From JBBITW01 sp037440525 (GTDB lineage Bacteria > Desulfobacterota > BSN033 > UBA1163), in contig JBBITW010000018.1 in the NCBI GenBank assembly GCA_037440525.1, forward strand, positions 1-31,594: a DNA stretch of 31,594 nt, in the 5' to 3' direction. The notes under the pieces were generated by a model. The model did not search any database. It had not been told where the DNA came from and saw only the letters and a program-made list of their open reading frames with translations. Below, one piece after another: positions 23,145-31,561 of the stretch. The translations under genes were made by a program, and so were the position numbers. The number at the start of each line of letters is the position of its first letter. Within the stretch, counting starts at the first letter, position 1.

Positions 23145-23702
23145 TTATTCTTTCTTTAAATTTTCTATAATTCCCTCCAAGATACCCTTCCACTGCTCAT
23201 CCTTCCTAATATTGGGAAGTGAGAAATCAGCATGTGGATAGTAATATTTGCAAAGGGTCATGGTCTTAAGGTGAGGAGCAAAATGCTTGAGCACAGAGAG
23301 ACCCTGTTCAGCAAGGTCTGTTCTGAAACCGAAAAATATTACAAGATCATGATTTCCCTCTTTTCTCACCCCTTTCCAATCTGGATCCTTTAAGGCATTG
23401 ATGATTTCGACAATATCATACACACTGTCAGGTTTTGCCCCTAACTCCACCATCTTCGATTTCACTGTTGCAGTAGCGCAGGTAGGGATATTTTTTGCCT
23501 TCGAAATATCCAGGGCATATTCAATCAGTAATTTTTCACCAAGGGTTATTTTTAGCAGACGGGGACCAAGGACAAGGAGGGGTCTTTTGGCTTTTGATAT
23601 CTGTTTTGCAAGCTCAACAGGGTCTTCTACCTGACGTGCAGTCCTTGTTCCTGTAAGTATATTTACTCTATGATATGGCATTAATGGGGCTAATTGACTC
23701 AT
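23145..23702 (-). CDS. cdhB: CODH/ACS complex epsilon subunit (CdhB)
   Basis: 185 residues with the Rossmann-like fold of CdhB: VEDPVELAKQISKAKRPLLV, LGPRLLK, AKNIPTCATATVKSKMVELG and HDLVIFFGFRTDLAEQGLSV. The epsilon subunit is a partner of CdhA in the archaeal alpha2-epsilon2 component; bacterial acetogen CODH/ACS has none. Its presence next to cdhA is strong evidence that the complex is archaeal in type. A flavin-binding role has been suggested for the family. AAGGAGG precedes the ATG at normal spacing; 15 bases follow the cdhA stop. Confidence 0.92.
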   Translation of the reverse strand: MSQLAPLMPYHRVNILTGTRTARQVEDPVELAKQISKAKRPLLVLGPRLLKITLGEKLLIEYALDISKAKNIPTCATATVKSKMVELGAKPDSVYDIVEIINALKDPDWKGVRKEGNHDLVIFFGFRTDLAEQGLSVLKHFAPHLKTMTLCKYYYPHADFSLPNIRKDEQWKGILEGIIENLKKE

Positions 23703-23717
23703 TTTTTTCCCTCCTTA

Positions 23718-26036
23718 TTAGTGTATTACCGAATCCACAGGAACCTTTGTTGGATAAGTTCCAATAAGAGTTGGAAGTCCTACAGGTTCCTTAGGTTTCC
23801 AGCCAATTTGGGTTAGGTAAGCCTTGACTTCTTTCTTATAAACGAGCGGGATATCCGCATCCCTTCTTACATAAAGGTGAAGGTCTTCAGGGAGACCACC
23901 ACCCATATATTTTTTATAAAGTGAGATATAGTGATTAAGTTTTATGGCCCTTCCCTGAGGTGTATCATTCTTTCGAATGCAGAGTTTTGGTATCATTACC
24001 ATTGCCTTCTCCTTTGTTTCACATACGTAGGCAAGGTGTTCAGGAGATGGTTCTCCTGTTTCGACAATCTGTCTCTTTCTTGCATCCATGACCTTCCACT
24101 CATCCTCTTCCTTTCTCGAAAGGTAGAGCCTTCGATATTTAGAAGAATGTGGACCAAAGATTACCGGAACACCCAACCGGTTAAACCCTGTAGCAATGGC
24201 TGCAGCCTTCTGAGAATAGACTCCCCATGCAACTCCACATGCACCAACACGATTAAGAACATAGTCTGCCATTACCTCATAGTTTGCTCTAAGGGGCAAG
24301 GCAGCAAATATATTTGCAATCTTTATGGCCGCTCCAGAGATATGGCTGTTAGCTACACATGAACCAACATTGACTACTCCACCTGCATCAAAAATAGGTG
24401 GGTACTTTTCATAAATAGTTTTCCCATCGGCATCTTTCCATAATCCGACTGCCATAGCAGTACAGCCTGAGACAACCACAATATATTTTCGACGGGCAAA
24501 TTCGTCAACAATTTCCGCAAGGTCACGTATATCAGGATATGCTGAACATCCCACCAATGCCACCACTCCAGGGATAGTGCCTAAGGTGATCGGGGCGCCC
24601 ACAGTTCTGATTTCGGTATCCATAATCGGACCACGCCCCGCTCTTATCTTATAAGTTTCTTTGCTTGCTCCAACCTGCATAATCTTTAAAATTGGAATGT
24701 TCCTTGGACATTCTTCTTCACATTTTCCGCAGCCAATACAGTAGTTGAATAATTCCCTAATCACTTCATAATTTCCTTTAGCTACCTCTGTTACACCTCT
24801 CCCGATATCAAATAGGTTAGGGCATGCTGTTTCACACATTCCGCAGAGGCTACATTTTTTTGAAAGCTCCTGTGCTTCTTGATCTGAAAGCCACTCTTTT
24901 CTCCTCTGAGGTGCAATTGCCATAGCTACTTTCACAGCTACCTCAGCTGCCTTTTTAGGATTGAGAATAGCAAAGTGTCTCTTTTCCTCCACCATCTTTC
25001 TAATGATCTCATCAGTGTTCATCTCAGTAGCATCTTCCAGACCGTACATGACCTTATCCAAGGTGGCAATTAGGGCAGAGCCAGCTTTGGTTGCCTCGAT
25101 TGCCATATCGGTTCTTATGCATTGTTCATCGGTCATTATGACATCAGCAATGCCACTCCTTACATAGAATAGCTGTCTGGAATAAGGACCAATAACCTTT
25201 GCCTTATCCGAATATCGAGTAGTTTCTAAAGCGGTACAGCAGACCCCACATACCTCCACCTTTTCATAAAGGTTGTTCTCCTGGAGATAATCAATGACCA
25301 CTGATGAGGTAGCAGGGTTATGTCCTATGAAGCAGATAATGGGTTTCGTCTTGTCAACCGAATTCCACCCGAGATCTACGAGGGGTGTGTCTGCAACGGA
25401 AGTAGGATAGTTAAGCCCTACAATCTGAGCAATATCTGCTACTTCCATTCCAACATGATCAAGCATCCCTGCATGAAGTGCCTTTGATTCAAAATCAAGT
25501 GGGTTCCCTTCTTGCCCGAATGCAGTAGAATCAAGAAGATGAGTAATCTCTTTATATATGTAATCAACCACTATTTTGAGATCACCGAGGGTCTCGGGTT
25601 TTAGACCAAGGACTGTTCTAATGTTTGGTGCTTCGAGATCAATAGAGGTTCCAAGGTTGATCTTTTTATCAGGACCATGCTTCTCAATTAATATCTCCAA
25701 GATATGGGCCGCATGGGATGTATGTGCCGAAGCCCCCATAAGACAGAAAAGAAGCATCCATCTACCTTGCTGAGTTGCTATGTCTATACCGCAAGCACCT
25801 CTTCGACCCTCAGTTAGATCACATTTGCCATAGGTGCAAAAACAACATAGATCACAGAATGGGGCATACCAGGGTTTGTATGTCTGAAGAAGTTTCATAT
25901 CCCAGTTTCTTAGATCCGAAATTTCAGGCATGGGTGTATGACCTATAGGCTCCCATGGAATCTCTGCCTTTATCTTTTCGTGTATCTCTTTTAATTTTTT
26001 TGTTATCTCCTTTAATTCTGCCATATCCCATTTCAT
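23718..26036 (-). CDS. cdhA: Carbon monoxide dehydrogenase alpha subunit, archaeal CdhA type
   Basis: 772 residues, longer than bacterial CooS/AcsA (about 640-670). The N-terminal Cys group C61, C64, C65, C67, C72, C82 (FCDLCCFCTYGKCDL) fits the B- and D-clusters. Candidate C-cluster ligands are H239 (FIGHNP), C266/C267 (CGVCCTALE), C306, C497, C525 and C560 (VGSC). A ferredoxin insert carries two [4Fe-4S] sites, C395/C398/C401/C405-P and C433/C436/C439/C443-P, the E and F clusters specific to CdhA. It interconverts CO and CO2. The ATG overlaps the acsD stop (ATGA). No second, bacterial-type CODH is in the window. Confidence 0.96.
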   Translation of the reverse strand: MKWDMAELKEITKKLKEIHEKIKAEIPWEPIGHTPMPEISDLRNWDMKLLQTYKPWYAPFCDLCCFCTYGKCDLTEGRRGACGIDIATQQGRWMLLFCLMGASAHTSHAAHILEILIEKHGPDKKINLGTSIDLEAPNIRTVLGLKPETLGDLKIVVDYIYKEITHLLDSTAFGQEGNPLDFESKALHAGMLDHVGMEVADIAQIVGLNYPTSVADTPLVDLGWNSVDKTKPIICFIGHNPATSSVVIDYLQENNLYEKVEVCGVCCTALETTRYSDKAKVIGPYSRQLFYVRSGIADVIMTDEQCIRTDMAIEATKAGSALIATLDKVMYGLEDATEMNTDEIIRKMVEEKRHFAILNPKKAAEVAVKVAMAIAPQRRKEWLSDQEAQELSKKCSLCGMCETACPNLFDIGRGVTEVAKGNYEVIRELFNYCIGCGKCEEECPRNIPILKIMQVGASKETYKIRAGRGPIMDTEIRTVGAPITLGTIPGVVALVGCSAYPDIRDLAEIVDEFARRKYIVVVSGCTAMAVGLWKDADGKTIYEKYPPIFDAGGVVNVGSCVANSHISGAAIKIANIFAALPLRANYEVMADYVLNRVGACGVAWGVYSQKAAAIATGFNRLGVPVIFGPHSSKYRRLYLSRKEEDEWKVMDARKRQIVETGEPSPEHLAYVCETKEKAMVMIPKLCIRKNDTPQGRAIKLNHYISLYKKYMGGGLPEDLHLYVRRDADIPLVYKKEVKAYLTQIGWKPKEPVGLPTLIGTYPTKVPVDSVIH

Positions 26037-26935
26037 CCTAAGGTTTCTTTTACTAATTTTAGCGTTTCTGGATGCCTGAGAACGAGAATGTTTGCTCCGG
26101 CGAGGTATAGGGATATTGCGGTTATTCCTTCCCAGAGCAATCCCTGATTCTTATTCTCTTTGGCCTGCTTCGTCTTCCAACATTCGTCTCCAAGGTTTGC
26201 AATAATTGGCATCATGGTCATGCTATCTTTTGTCATGATACCGATCTGTTTCACCCTCTCTATAAGTGAAAAGCTATATTCTATACCATAACCCAGAGCA
26301 GAGGATAGGGGATCAATTACAACCCTCTCTGGAGGGAGGAGTTTGCAGAGTTTTACATTTAATTCCTTCAGGAGGTTTATATCAAGGGGACTTTGTGCAA
26401 TTGCAACATGACCATTATCAAGTATTGCCTTTCCAACTACCTCGTAATTTTCCTTCTGGACAGGGCCGATAAGTAGATTCTCGCCGGCACAAAGCTCGGC
26501 GACTCTTGGAAGAACCTCTGCGTCCTTCTTCTCATCTCCCGATCCATAAACGATAAGAGGTTTCTTTATCTCATTTAGCATCTGTTTTACCAGTTTCGCT
26601 GCATCTTCAGGAGATGAATCCTTTTCTGCAGGATCAGTGCTTACAAGAGAGAGACATATTGCATCAACACCGAATTCCTCACATCTCTTTGCCCAGCGGA
26701 TAGGGTCGGAGATTACATCGCTGAATGGTTCGATAAGATGGGGCGTCTTATCTGAGGGTTCCATGTCCATTACCTCGAGGGCAAATCGGGTTGGATTGGG
26801 GTTAGCCCCCTCGTCAAAAAAGTGTAAAGGGAGGATGTTTTCTCCCCCGATTCTCAAGGCCTTATCGCCCTTGCCAATGGTAACTTCCCTTATAACTCCT
26901 GTATAGGCCTCCTTTGGTATTCTATATTCCATCAT
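26033..26935 (-). CDS. acsD: Corrinoid iron-sulfur protein small (delta) subunit
   Basis: 300 residues, AcsD/CdhD TIM barrel: VTIGKGDKALRIGGENILPL, FDEGANPNPTRFALEVMD, DAICLSLVSTDPAEKDSSPE, AKLVKQMLNEIKKPLIVYG and ERVVIDPLSSALGYGIEYSF. It forms the heterodimer with AcsC and caps the corrinoid for methyl transfer. GAGGAGG sits before two adjacent ATGs (26935 and 26932); the second has the more usual spacing, so the protein may be one residue shorter. A candidate promoter lies upstream in the 80-bp AT-rich gap, so the cdh part may be transcribed separately from fhs-folD-acsE. Confidence 0.94.
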   Translation of the reverse strand: MMEYRIPKEAYTGVIREVTIGKGDKALRIGGENILPLHFFDEGANPNPTRFALEVMDMEPSDKTPHLIEPFSDVISDPIRWAKRCEEFGVDAICLSLVSTDPAEKDSSPEDAAKLVKQMLNEIKKPLIVYGSGDEKKDAEVLPRVAELCAGENLLIGPVQKENYEVVGKAILDNGHVAIAQSPLDINLLKELNVKLCKLLPPERVVIDPLSSALGYGIEYSFSLIERVKQIGIMTKDSMTMMPIIANLGDECWKTKQAKENKNQGLLWEGITAISLYLAGANILVLRHPETLKLVKETLG

Positions 26936-26964
26936 TAGCCTCCTCTTTAATTTTTAATTTAAAA

Positions 26965-26993
26965 ATAATATTAATAAAAAATTATTCTTACAA
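26965..26993 (-). promoter_or_regulatory. Candidate internal promoter upstream of acsD-cdhABC
   Basis: On the minus strand TTGTAA (26988-26993), a 17-base spacer and TATTAT (26965-26970; 5 of 6 to TATAAT) lie in the AT-rich gap between acsE and acsD, about 30 bases before the acsD start. It is the only gap of this kind inside the core of the operon. Pattern-based only. Confidence 0.35.
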
Positions 26994-27015
26994 AGAAATT
27001 ATGACACAAAATATC

Positions 27016-27903
27016 CTAAATTTCCAGCCACGCATCTGAATAGAGTGTTTGTGCCATCAATACCTTTGCCGTTTTAACATATGCCACCTCTTTTTGAGAT
27101 AGAGAAGAAAGATCAACTTCTTCTCCATCCATAATTCTATATATAAGATTTTTTATTTCAGGAAGCTCTCCCCTAACAAAGGCCATCAATTCCTCGTCGA
27201 GAGGATCTGCAATCGCAGAATAGAGACCATTTCTTTCAAGCATCACAAGATAAGTTCTATTTAGTATGGGTCTTAAATGTGGGGGAACTCCATTTGATAC
27301 ATTTGAGAGGCCTACCGTTGATTTCACCCCTGGGAGAACATCCTGAAGAATCTTTATAAATTCAAGATTCCCTACTGCAATCCTTTGCCCTTCGCCAGCA
27401 GTGCTTACAGGAAGAATTATTGGGTCAACCCATATGTCTTCATTTGGGATACCGAGCTCATTGGCATAGGAGACAGTATCCATAATACTTTCGATCTTCG
27501 ATTCAACCTCTGGAGGCATTCCCTTATCAGTCATAACCGAAATGACGACATCACAGTTATATTTCTTTGCAAGGGGAAGCATCTGTTGTTTTGAATCGGT
27601 TTTCCCTGAGGCAGAGTTCAGAAGAGGTCTTTTTTTGCAGTGTTTCAATCCTGCCTCCATTGCCACTGGATTCATTGTGTCAATGGAGAGGGGGATATCG
27701 GTTACCTCTTGAACACAATTTACAAGCCATTTCATTGTCTCTTCAGTATCCTTTTTCATGGGCCCTACATTGAGATCAATATAGTCGGCCTTGGCCTGGG
27801 TCTGTTCCTTTGCAAGGGCCTGAATCACCTTTTCATTCCTTTCCCTAATTGCCTGAGAGACATCCTTTGCAATTACATGGATATTTTCACCTATAATTAT
27901 CAT
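27016..27903 (-). CDS. acsE: Methyl-THF:corrinoid iron-sulfur protein methyltransferase
   Basis: 295 residues, pterin-binding TIM barrel. Active-site residues fall almost at Moorella MeTr numbering: D75 (PLSIDTMNP), N96 (PLLNSASG), D160 (IWVDPIILP) and N201 (GLSNVSNG; Asn199 in Moorella). It moves the methyl group of 5-methyl-THF to Co(I) of AcsCD, the bacterial way of feeding the complex; archaea use tetrahydromethanopterin enzymes instead. It has about 30 residues more at the C-terminus than the ~262-residue Moorella protein. AGGAGG precedes the ATG, which overlaps the stop of the HoxU-like gene by 4 bases. Confidence 0.95.
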   Translation of the reverse strand: MIIIGENIHVIAKDVSQAIRERNEKVIQALAKEQTQAKADYIDLNVGPMKKDTEETMKWLVNCVQEVTDIPLSIDTMNPVAMEAGLKHCKKRPLLNSASGKTDSKQQMLPLAKKYNCDVVISVMTDKGMPPEVESKIESIMDTVSYANELGIPNEDIWVDPIILPVSTAGEGQRIAVGNLEFIKILQDVLPGVKSTVGLSNVSNGVPPHLRPILNRTYLVMLERNGLYSAIADPLDEELMAFVRGELPEIKNLIYRIMDGEEVDLSSLSQKEVAYVKTAKVLMAQTLYSDAWLEI

Positions 27904-28565
27904 AATCCATCCTCCTGTTGGTTAATTATCTTTTTATTCTTTGCCACGAATGCACCTACGGGGCAAACCTTTACCAATTCAATCCTTTCTCCCATTTCAG
28001 ATAATCCAACCGGTTCATCACCGAATGTTGTTACAAATCTTTGAAATCCCCTGTAGGCAAAACCGATAGCTCCCACAGTCAATTTCTCTTGAGATAGCCA
28101 GACACATCTTCCGCAGAGAACACACTTATTTGGGTCGTAGATAAAAACAGGACTTGTCTCATCGATGGGTAGATTCCTTAAAAACTTTTGAAACCTTTCT
28201 GTCCTCAATTTTATACCTAAATGTTTTGAAATCCTCTGGAGTTCACAAAGGCCGCTCTTTAGGCAGTGGGCACAATCAACAGGATGGTTACTAAGAAGGA
28301 GTTCAAATGAAGTTCGTGCTAATCTTAAAGCCTTCGCTCCTTTTGTGTTTACAACCATCCCGTCTCTGACCTTAGTTGTGCATGCAGTCATAGGAAGGTC
28401 TTCACCTTCTATTTCAACGAAGCAGAGACGACAAGCCCCAAAGGGTTCTTTTCTCTCCCTGATTGCACAGAGGTTCGGAATATAAATCCCATGATCAAGG
28501 GCTACCCACAGTAATCTCTCACCCTCTGAGCATTTTATCTCTTTTCCATCTATGAAAATAAGCAT
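27900..28565 (-). CDS. HoxU / NuoG N-terminal-like Fe-S electron-transfer protein
   Basis: 221 residues. [2Fe-2S] ferredoxin domain with C33, C45, C48 and C62; His-Cys3 [4Fe-4S] domain with H94, C98, C101 and C107 (NHPVDCAHCLKSGLC); and a remnant 2[4Fe-4S] domain with C148, C151, C154 (KCVLCGRC) and C201-P. Of that last domain exactly the four ligands of one cluster remain: position 158 is Ser and the first three Cys of the second motif are gone. It resembles diaphorase subunit HoxU or the N-terminus of NuoG/HydA and is the natural partner of the NuoE/NuoF-like pair. The adjoining acsE also makes a link to methylene-THF reduction conceivable. No clear Shine-Dalgarno. Confidence 0.85.
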   Translation of the reverse strand: MLIFIDGKEIKCSEGERLLWVALDHGIYIPNLCAIRERKEPFGACRLCFVEIEGEDLPMTACTTKVRDGMVVNTKGAKALRLARTSFELLLSNHPVDCAHCLKSGLCELQRISKHLGIKLRTERFQKFLRNLPIDETSPVFIYDPNKCVLCGRCVWLSQEKLTVGAIGFAYRGFQRFVTTFGDEPVGLSEMGERIELVKVCPVGAFVAKNKKIINQQEDGL

Positions 28566-28627
28566 TTCATTTATTTTGAAAATCCTTGCTCATTAAAGGA
28601 TTAAATAAGATAATATATTTTTAAATA

Positions 28628-28666
28628 ATTTTCATGGCCGATTGGCATCCCACTAACCATGAAAAT
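28628..28666 (-). promoter_or_regulatory. Stem-loop in the folD to HoxU-like gap
   Basis: Perfect 10-bp arms ATTTTCATGG (28628-28637) and CCATGAAAAT (28657-28666) enclose 19 bases in the 169-bp gap after folD. No terminator-like T run is clear, so it may be an mRNA-stability element, a processing site or a protein-binding site. The rest of the gap is AT-rich without a recognised element. Confidence 0.4.
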
Positions 28667-28734
28667 ATTAGGTTAAGGCAAAGGTTATGAAACCGGTTTA
28701 GAGCCTTAATCCTCAAACCAACGACACTTATTTT

Positions 28735-29625
28735 CTAAGTAACTATTCCAGAATGGATTTTTGCGGCCTTGACTGTATTCATCATTAGCATTGTAATAGT
28801 CATCGGGCCAACCCCTCCTGGAACAGGAGTGATCATACTTGCCTTCTCCTTTACGGCATCAAAATCGACATCACCACAGAGTTTAGCCTTTCCCTCTGGG
28901 GTCACTCCAATCCGATTCACACCCACATCAATCACTACAGCCCCTTCCTTTACCATATCCGCTGTAATGGCCTTTGGTTTTCCAGCAGCAACAATCAGTA
29001 TGTCCGCCCTTCGCGTATGAAAGGACATATCCTTTGTCCCTGTATGGCAAATCGTTACAGTTGCATTTGCCCCTTTCTGTTTCTGAAGAAGAATGTTTGC
29101 AATGGGTTTCCCAACAATATTTGACCTACCTACCACAACAACCTCAGCTCCGTCAATTTTTACCCCTGAACGTATCAAGAGTTGCTGGATACCTGCAGGA
29201 GTGCATGGGAGATAGTCAGCTTCTCCGATCATCAATTTCCCAACATTGACAGGATGGAATCCATCAACATCCTTCTTTGGATCAATGGCATAGAGGATTT
29301 TTGTTTCATTTATGTGTTTGGGAAGAGGTAGTTGAACAAGTATTCCATGGATCTTGGGATCCTTATTATACTTTTCGATAAGTTTCAATAACTCTTCTTC
29401 TGAAATGGTTTCAGGCTGGTTGTCTTGAATTGAATAAAATCCCAATTCCTTTGAGGTCTTCTGTTTTGCAGTGACATAGCTAACCGATGCAGGATTTTCA
29501 CCAACGAGGATAGTTACCAGACCTGGAACTACATTATGTTTCTCTTTTAACTTTGCTACCTCCTGCCTAAGCTCTTCTCGAATCTGCTGGGCAATCTCAT
29601 TGCCATTTATCAATTTTGCAGTCAT
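28735..29625 (-). CDS. folD: Bifunctional methylene-THF dehydrogenase / methenyl-THF cyclohydrolase
   Basis: 296 residues, normal length. The catalytic Y50 and K54 are in place (SYVTAKQKTSKELG); also ILVQLPLPKHINETKIL, VDGFHPVNVGKL, VVVVGRSNIVGKPIANILLQ and the C-terminal ITPVPGGVGPMTITMLM. It converts formyl-THF to methenyl- and methylene-THF with NAD(P). GGGGGGAG precedes the ATG. It sits between fhs and the HoxU-like gene as the second step of the methyl branch. The next enzyme, methylene-THF reductase, is not found in the window. Confidence 0.97.
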   Translation of the reverse strand: MTAKLINGNEIAQQIREELRQEVAKLKEKHNVVPGLVTILVGENPASVSYVTAKQKTSKELGFYSIQDNQPETISEEELLKLIEKYNKDPKIHGILVQLPLPKHINETKILYAIDPKKDVDGFHPVNVGKLMIGEADYLPCTPAGIQQLLIRSGVKIDGAEVVVVGRSNIVGKPIANILLQKQKGANATVTICHTGTKDMSFHTRRADILIVAAGKPKAITADMVKEGAVVIDVGVNRIGVTPEGKAKLCGDVDFDAVKEKASMITPVPGGVGPMTITMLMMNTVKAAKIHSGIVT

Positions 29626-29670
29626 TTTTCTCCCCCCTTAAAGAGATTATTACCTTTCACCTGTTAGAGA

Positions 29671-29699
29671 GCCCCCCACAACTACGCTGTGTGGGGGGC
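29671..29699 (-). promoter_or_regulatory. GC-rich hairpin between fhs and folD
   Basis: GCCCCCCACA (29671-29680) pairs with TGTGGGGGGC (29690-29699) to form a 10-bp stem with a 9-base loop. On the transcribed minus strand the stem is followed by CTCTCTAACAGG, not a U run, so it is not a standard terminator. It may limit readthrough, protect mRNA ends or set fhs:folD ratios. Confidence 0.55.
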
Positions 29700-29723
29700 A
29701 AATAATTTAAACAAAACCTACCA

Positions 29724-31511
29724 TTAGAATAACCCTATAACCTTTCCAGTATTTACATCCACATCAACCCTTCTGAAGGCAGGATCAGAGCTTGTTCCTG
29801 GCATCAGGCTGATGGTTCCAGTCATTGGGCAGAGGAATTTTGCACCAGCAAAGATCAGCACATCTCGCACAGGCAGAATCCAACCCTTAGGGACTCCTTT
29901 GATTGCCGGGTCATGAGTCAAGCTCAGATGGGTCTTAACCATCATGGTGGCGAAATCCTTAAAATTAGGATCGTTTTCTAATCTCTTAGCTTTTGCCTCT
30001 GCATCAGGAGTCCAGGAAACACCATCTGCTCCATATACCTCTTTTGCTATTGTTTCCACTCTTTGTCTCAGTGGCATTTCAATGGGATAGAGGAATTTGA
30101 AATCAACCTTGTCCTTGCATGCCTCCAAGACAACATCTGTCAGCTCCAATGCCCCATCCCCTCCTTTAAGCCAATGTTCGGAGATAGCGCATCTTGCCCC
30201 TGCCTGTTCTGCATACTTACGGACCATTGCAATCTCCTCCTTTGTATCTGTGTGGAAGGTATTTATGCAAACCACAGGACTTATGCCTGATTTCTTTATA
30301 ATCCCGATGTGATGGACCATATTGGCAATCCCTTTCTCGAGAAGTCCAAGATTCTCCTTTGTGTAAGATTCATCAAGGGGGAGACCAGCAACAACCTTCG
30401 GCCCGCCTCCATGCATCTTTAAAGCTCTTATAGTAGTTGTTAAAATAGATACATTGGGTTTAAGACCACTGAATCTGCATTTAACATTCCAGAACTTCTC
30501 AAACCCTATATCGGCACCAAACCCACTCTCTGTGACATGAAAGTCAAACATCTTTAGTCCGATTCTATCTGCAATGATTGAAGATTGCCCCACAGCGATA
30601 TTTGCAAATGGGCCAGCATGAACCATGCATGGCTGGTATTCTGTTGTCCACATCAATGTGGGGTTGATGGTATTACGCATCCATGCGCACATGGCACCTG
30701 CTACCTCAAGGTCTGTGGTAGTTACAGGATTTCCCTTTTTATCATAGGCTACAATAATCTTGCCGAGCCTTTCGCGGAGGTCTTTCAGATCCCTTACAAT
30801 TGAAAGGATAGCCATAAGTTCTGAACTGACAGTGATTCCAAATTTGGATTGCATCATATAGCCATCCATTCTTCCACCGAGGCCTATAATTATATTTCTT
30901 AAGGCCTGGGCACAGAAATCCATTACCCAGCCCATCTCAATATTTGTTGGATCGATGTCAAGCCTTCTCAGGTTACGTTTTGCAAGCTCAGCATCGTCAT
31001 AATTTCTTTCATGTTGCATTCTTGCTGTTAGGGCAACCATAGCAAGGTTGTGTGCATTCGTTATATCATTGATATCGCCGGTTAGCCCAAGGGAAAATTC
31101 TGTCATTGGAATTAATAAAGCTTTTCCACCACCTGCTGCAGTTCCCTTAATATTCATTGTTGGACCACCTGAAGGCTGGCGAATACAACCACCGACGCTC
31201 TTCCCCCTTTTCCCCAATCCTTCTATCAAACCCATGGTTGTGGTCGTCTTTCCTTCTCCAAGAGGGGTAGGGGTGATAGCTGTTACTTCAATATACTTCC
31301 CATCAGGGCGATCTTTTAAACGATCGATAATCTTCATGAAATCGAGCCTGCATAACCTTCCATAAGGAATGATCTCATCCTTTTTGAGACCAATTTTTTC
31401 TCGTGCTTCTTCAGGAGTTGGCATATTTTCTTCTGCAATATCTGCAATCTGCCAGTCTGCAAGTTTTCTTGGATCAGCTTCCATATACTTTTTAGAGATT
31501 GTAAAAGGCAT
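29724..31511 (-). CDS. fhs: Formate-tetrahydrofolate ligase
   Basis: 595 residues, somewhat longer than the ~557 of Moorella. The P-loop TPLGEGKTTTT is at 82-92; downstream are IRQPSGGPTMNIKGTAAGGG, FSLGLTGDINDITNAHNLAM, LTTTIRALKMHGGGPKV, INTFHTDTKEEI and the C-terminal FAGAKFLCPMTGTISLMPG. It activates formate with ATP to formyl-THF, opening the methyl branch; no formate dehydrogenase is nearby. AAAGGGGG lies before the ATG. First visible gene of the 18-gene minus-strand array, although more genes may lie upstream beyond the window. Confidence 0.97.
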   Translation of the reverse strand: MPFTISKKYMEADPRKLADWQIADIAEENMPTPEEAREKIGLKKDEIIPYGRLCRLDFMKIIDRLKDRPDGKYIEVTAITPTPLGEGKTTTTMGLIEGLGKRGKSVGGCIRQPSGGPTMNIKGTAAGGGKALLIPMTEFSLGLTGDINDITNAHNLAMVALTARMQHERNYDDAELAKRNLRRLDIDPTNIEMGWVMDFCAQALRNIIIGLGGRMDGYMMQSKFGITVSSELMAILSIVRDLKDLRERLGKIIVAYDKKGNPVTTTDLEVAGAMCAWMRNTINPTLMWTTEYQPCMVHAGPFANIAVGQSSIIADRIGLKMFDFHVTESGFGADIGFEKFWNVKCRFSGLKPNVSILTTTIRALKMHGGGPKVVAGLPLDESYTKENLGLLEKGIANMVHHIGIIKKSGISPVVCINTFHTDTKEEIAMVRKYAEQAGARCAISEHWLKGGDGALELTDVVLEACKDKVDFKFLYPIEMPLRQRVETIAKEVYGADGVSWTPDAEAKAKRLENDPNFKDFATMMVKTHLSLTHDPAIKGVPKGWILPVRDVLIFAGAKFLCPMTGTISLMPGTSSDPAFRRVDVDVNTGKVIGLF

Positions 31512-31532
31512 ACTAAATGATCCCCCTTTCTT

Positions 31533-31561
31533 TTGATATTTTTTAATTGAGTAATTGTTAA
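31533..31561 (-). promoter_or_regulatory. Candidate promoter upstream of fhs
   Basis: On the minus strand TTAACA (31556-31561), a 17-base spacer and TATCAA (31533-31538) lie about 20 bases before the fhs start in an AT-rich stretch. Both boxes deviate from consensus, and the region is cut by the window edge. Confidence 0.28.

Noticed and set aside
17946..31365. Many plus-strand open frames of 60-140 codons opposite the acetyl-CoA genes
   Set aside because: All lie antisense within genes with clear family motifs, and their translations show no recognisable domain. They are shadow frames.
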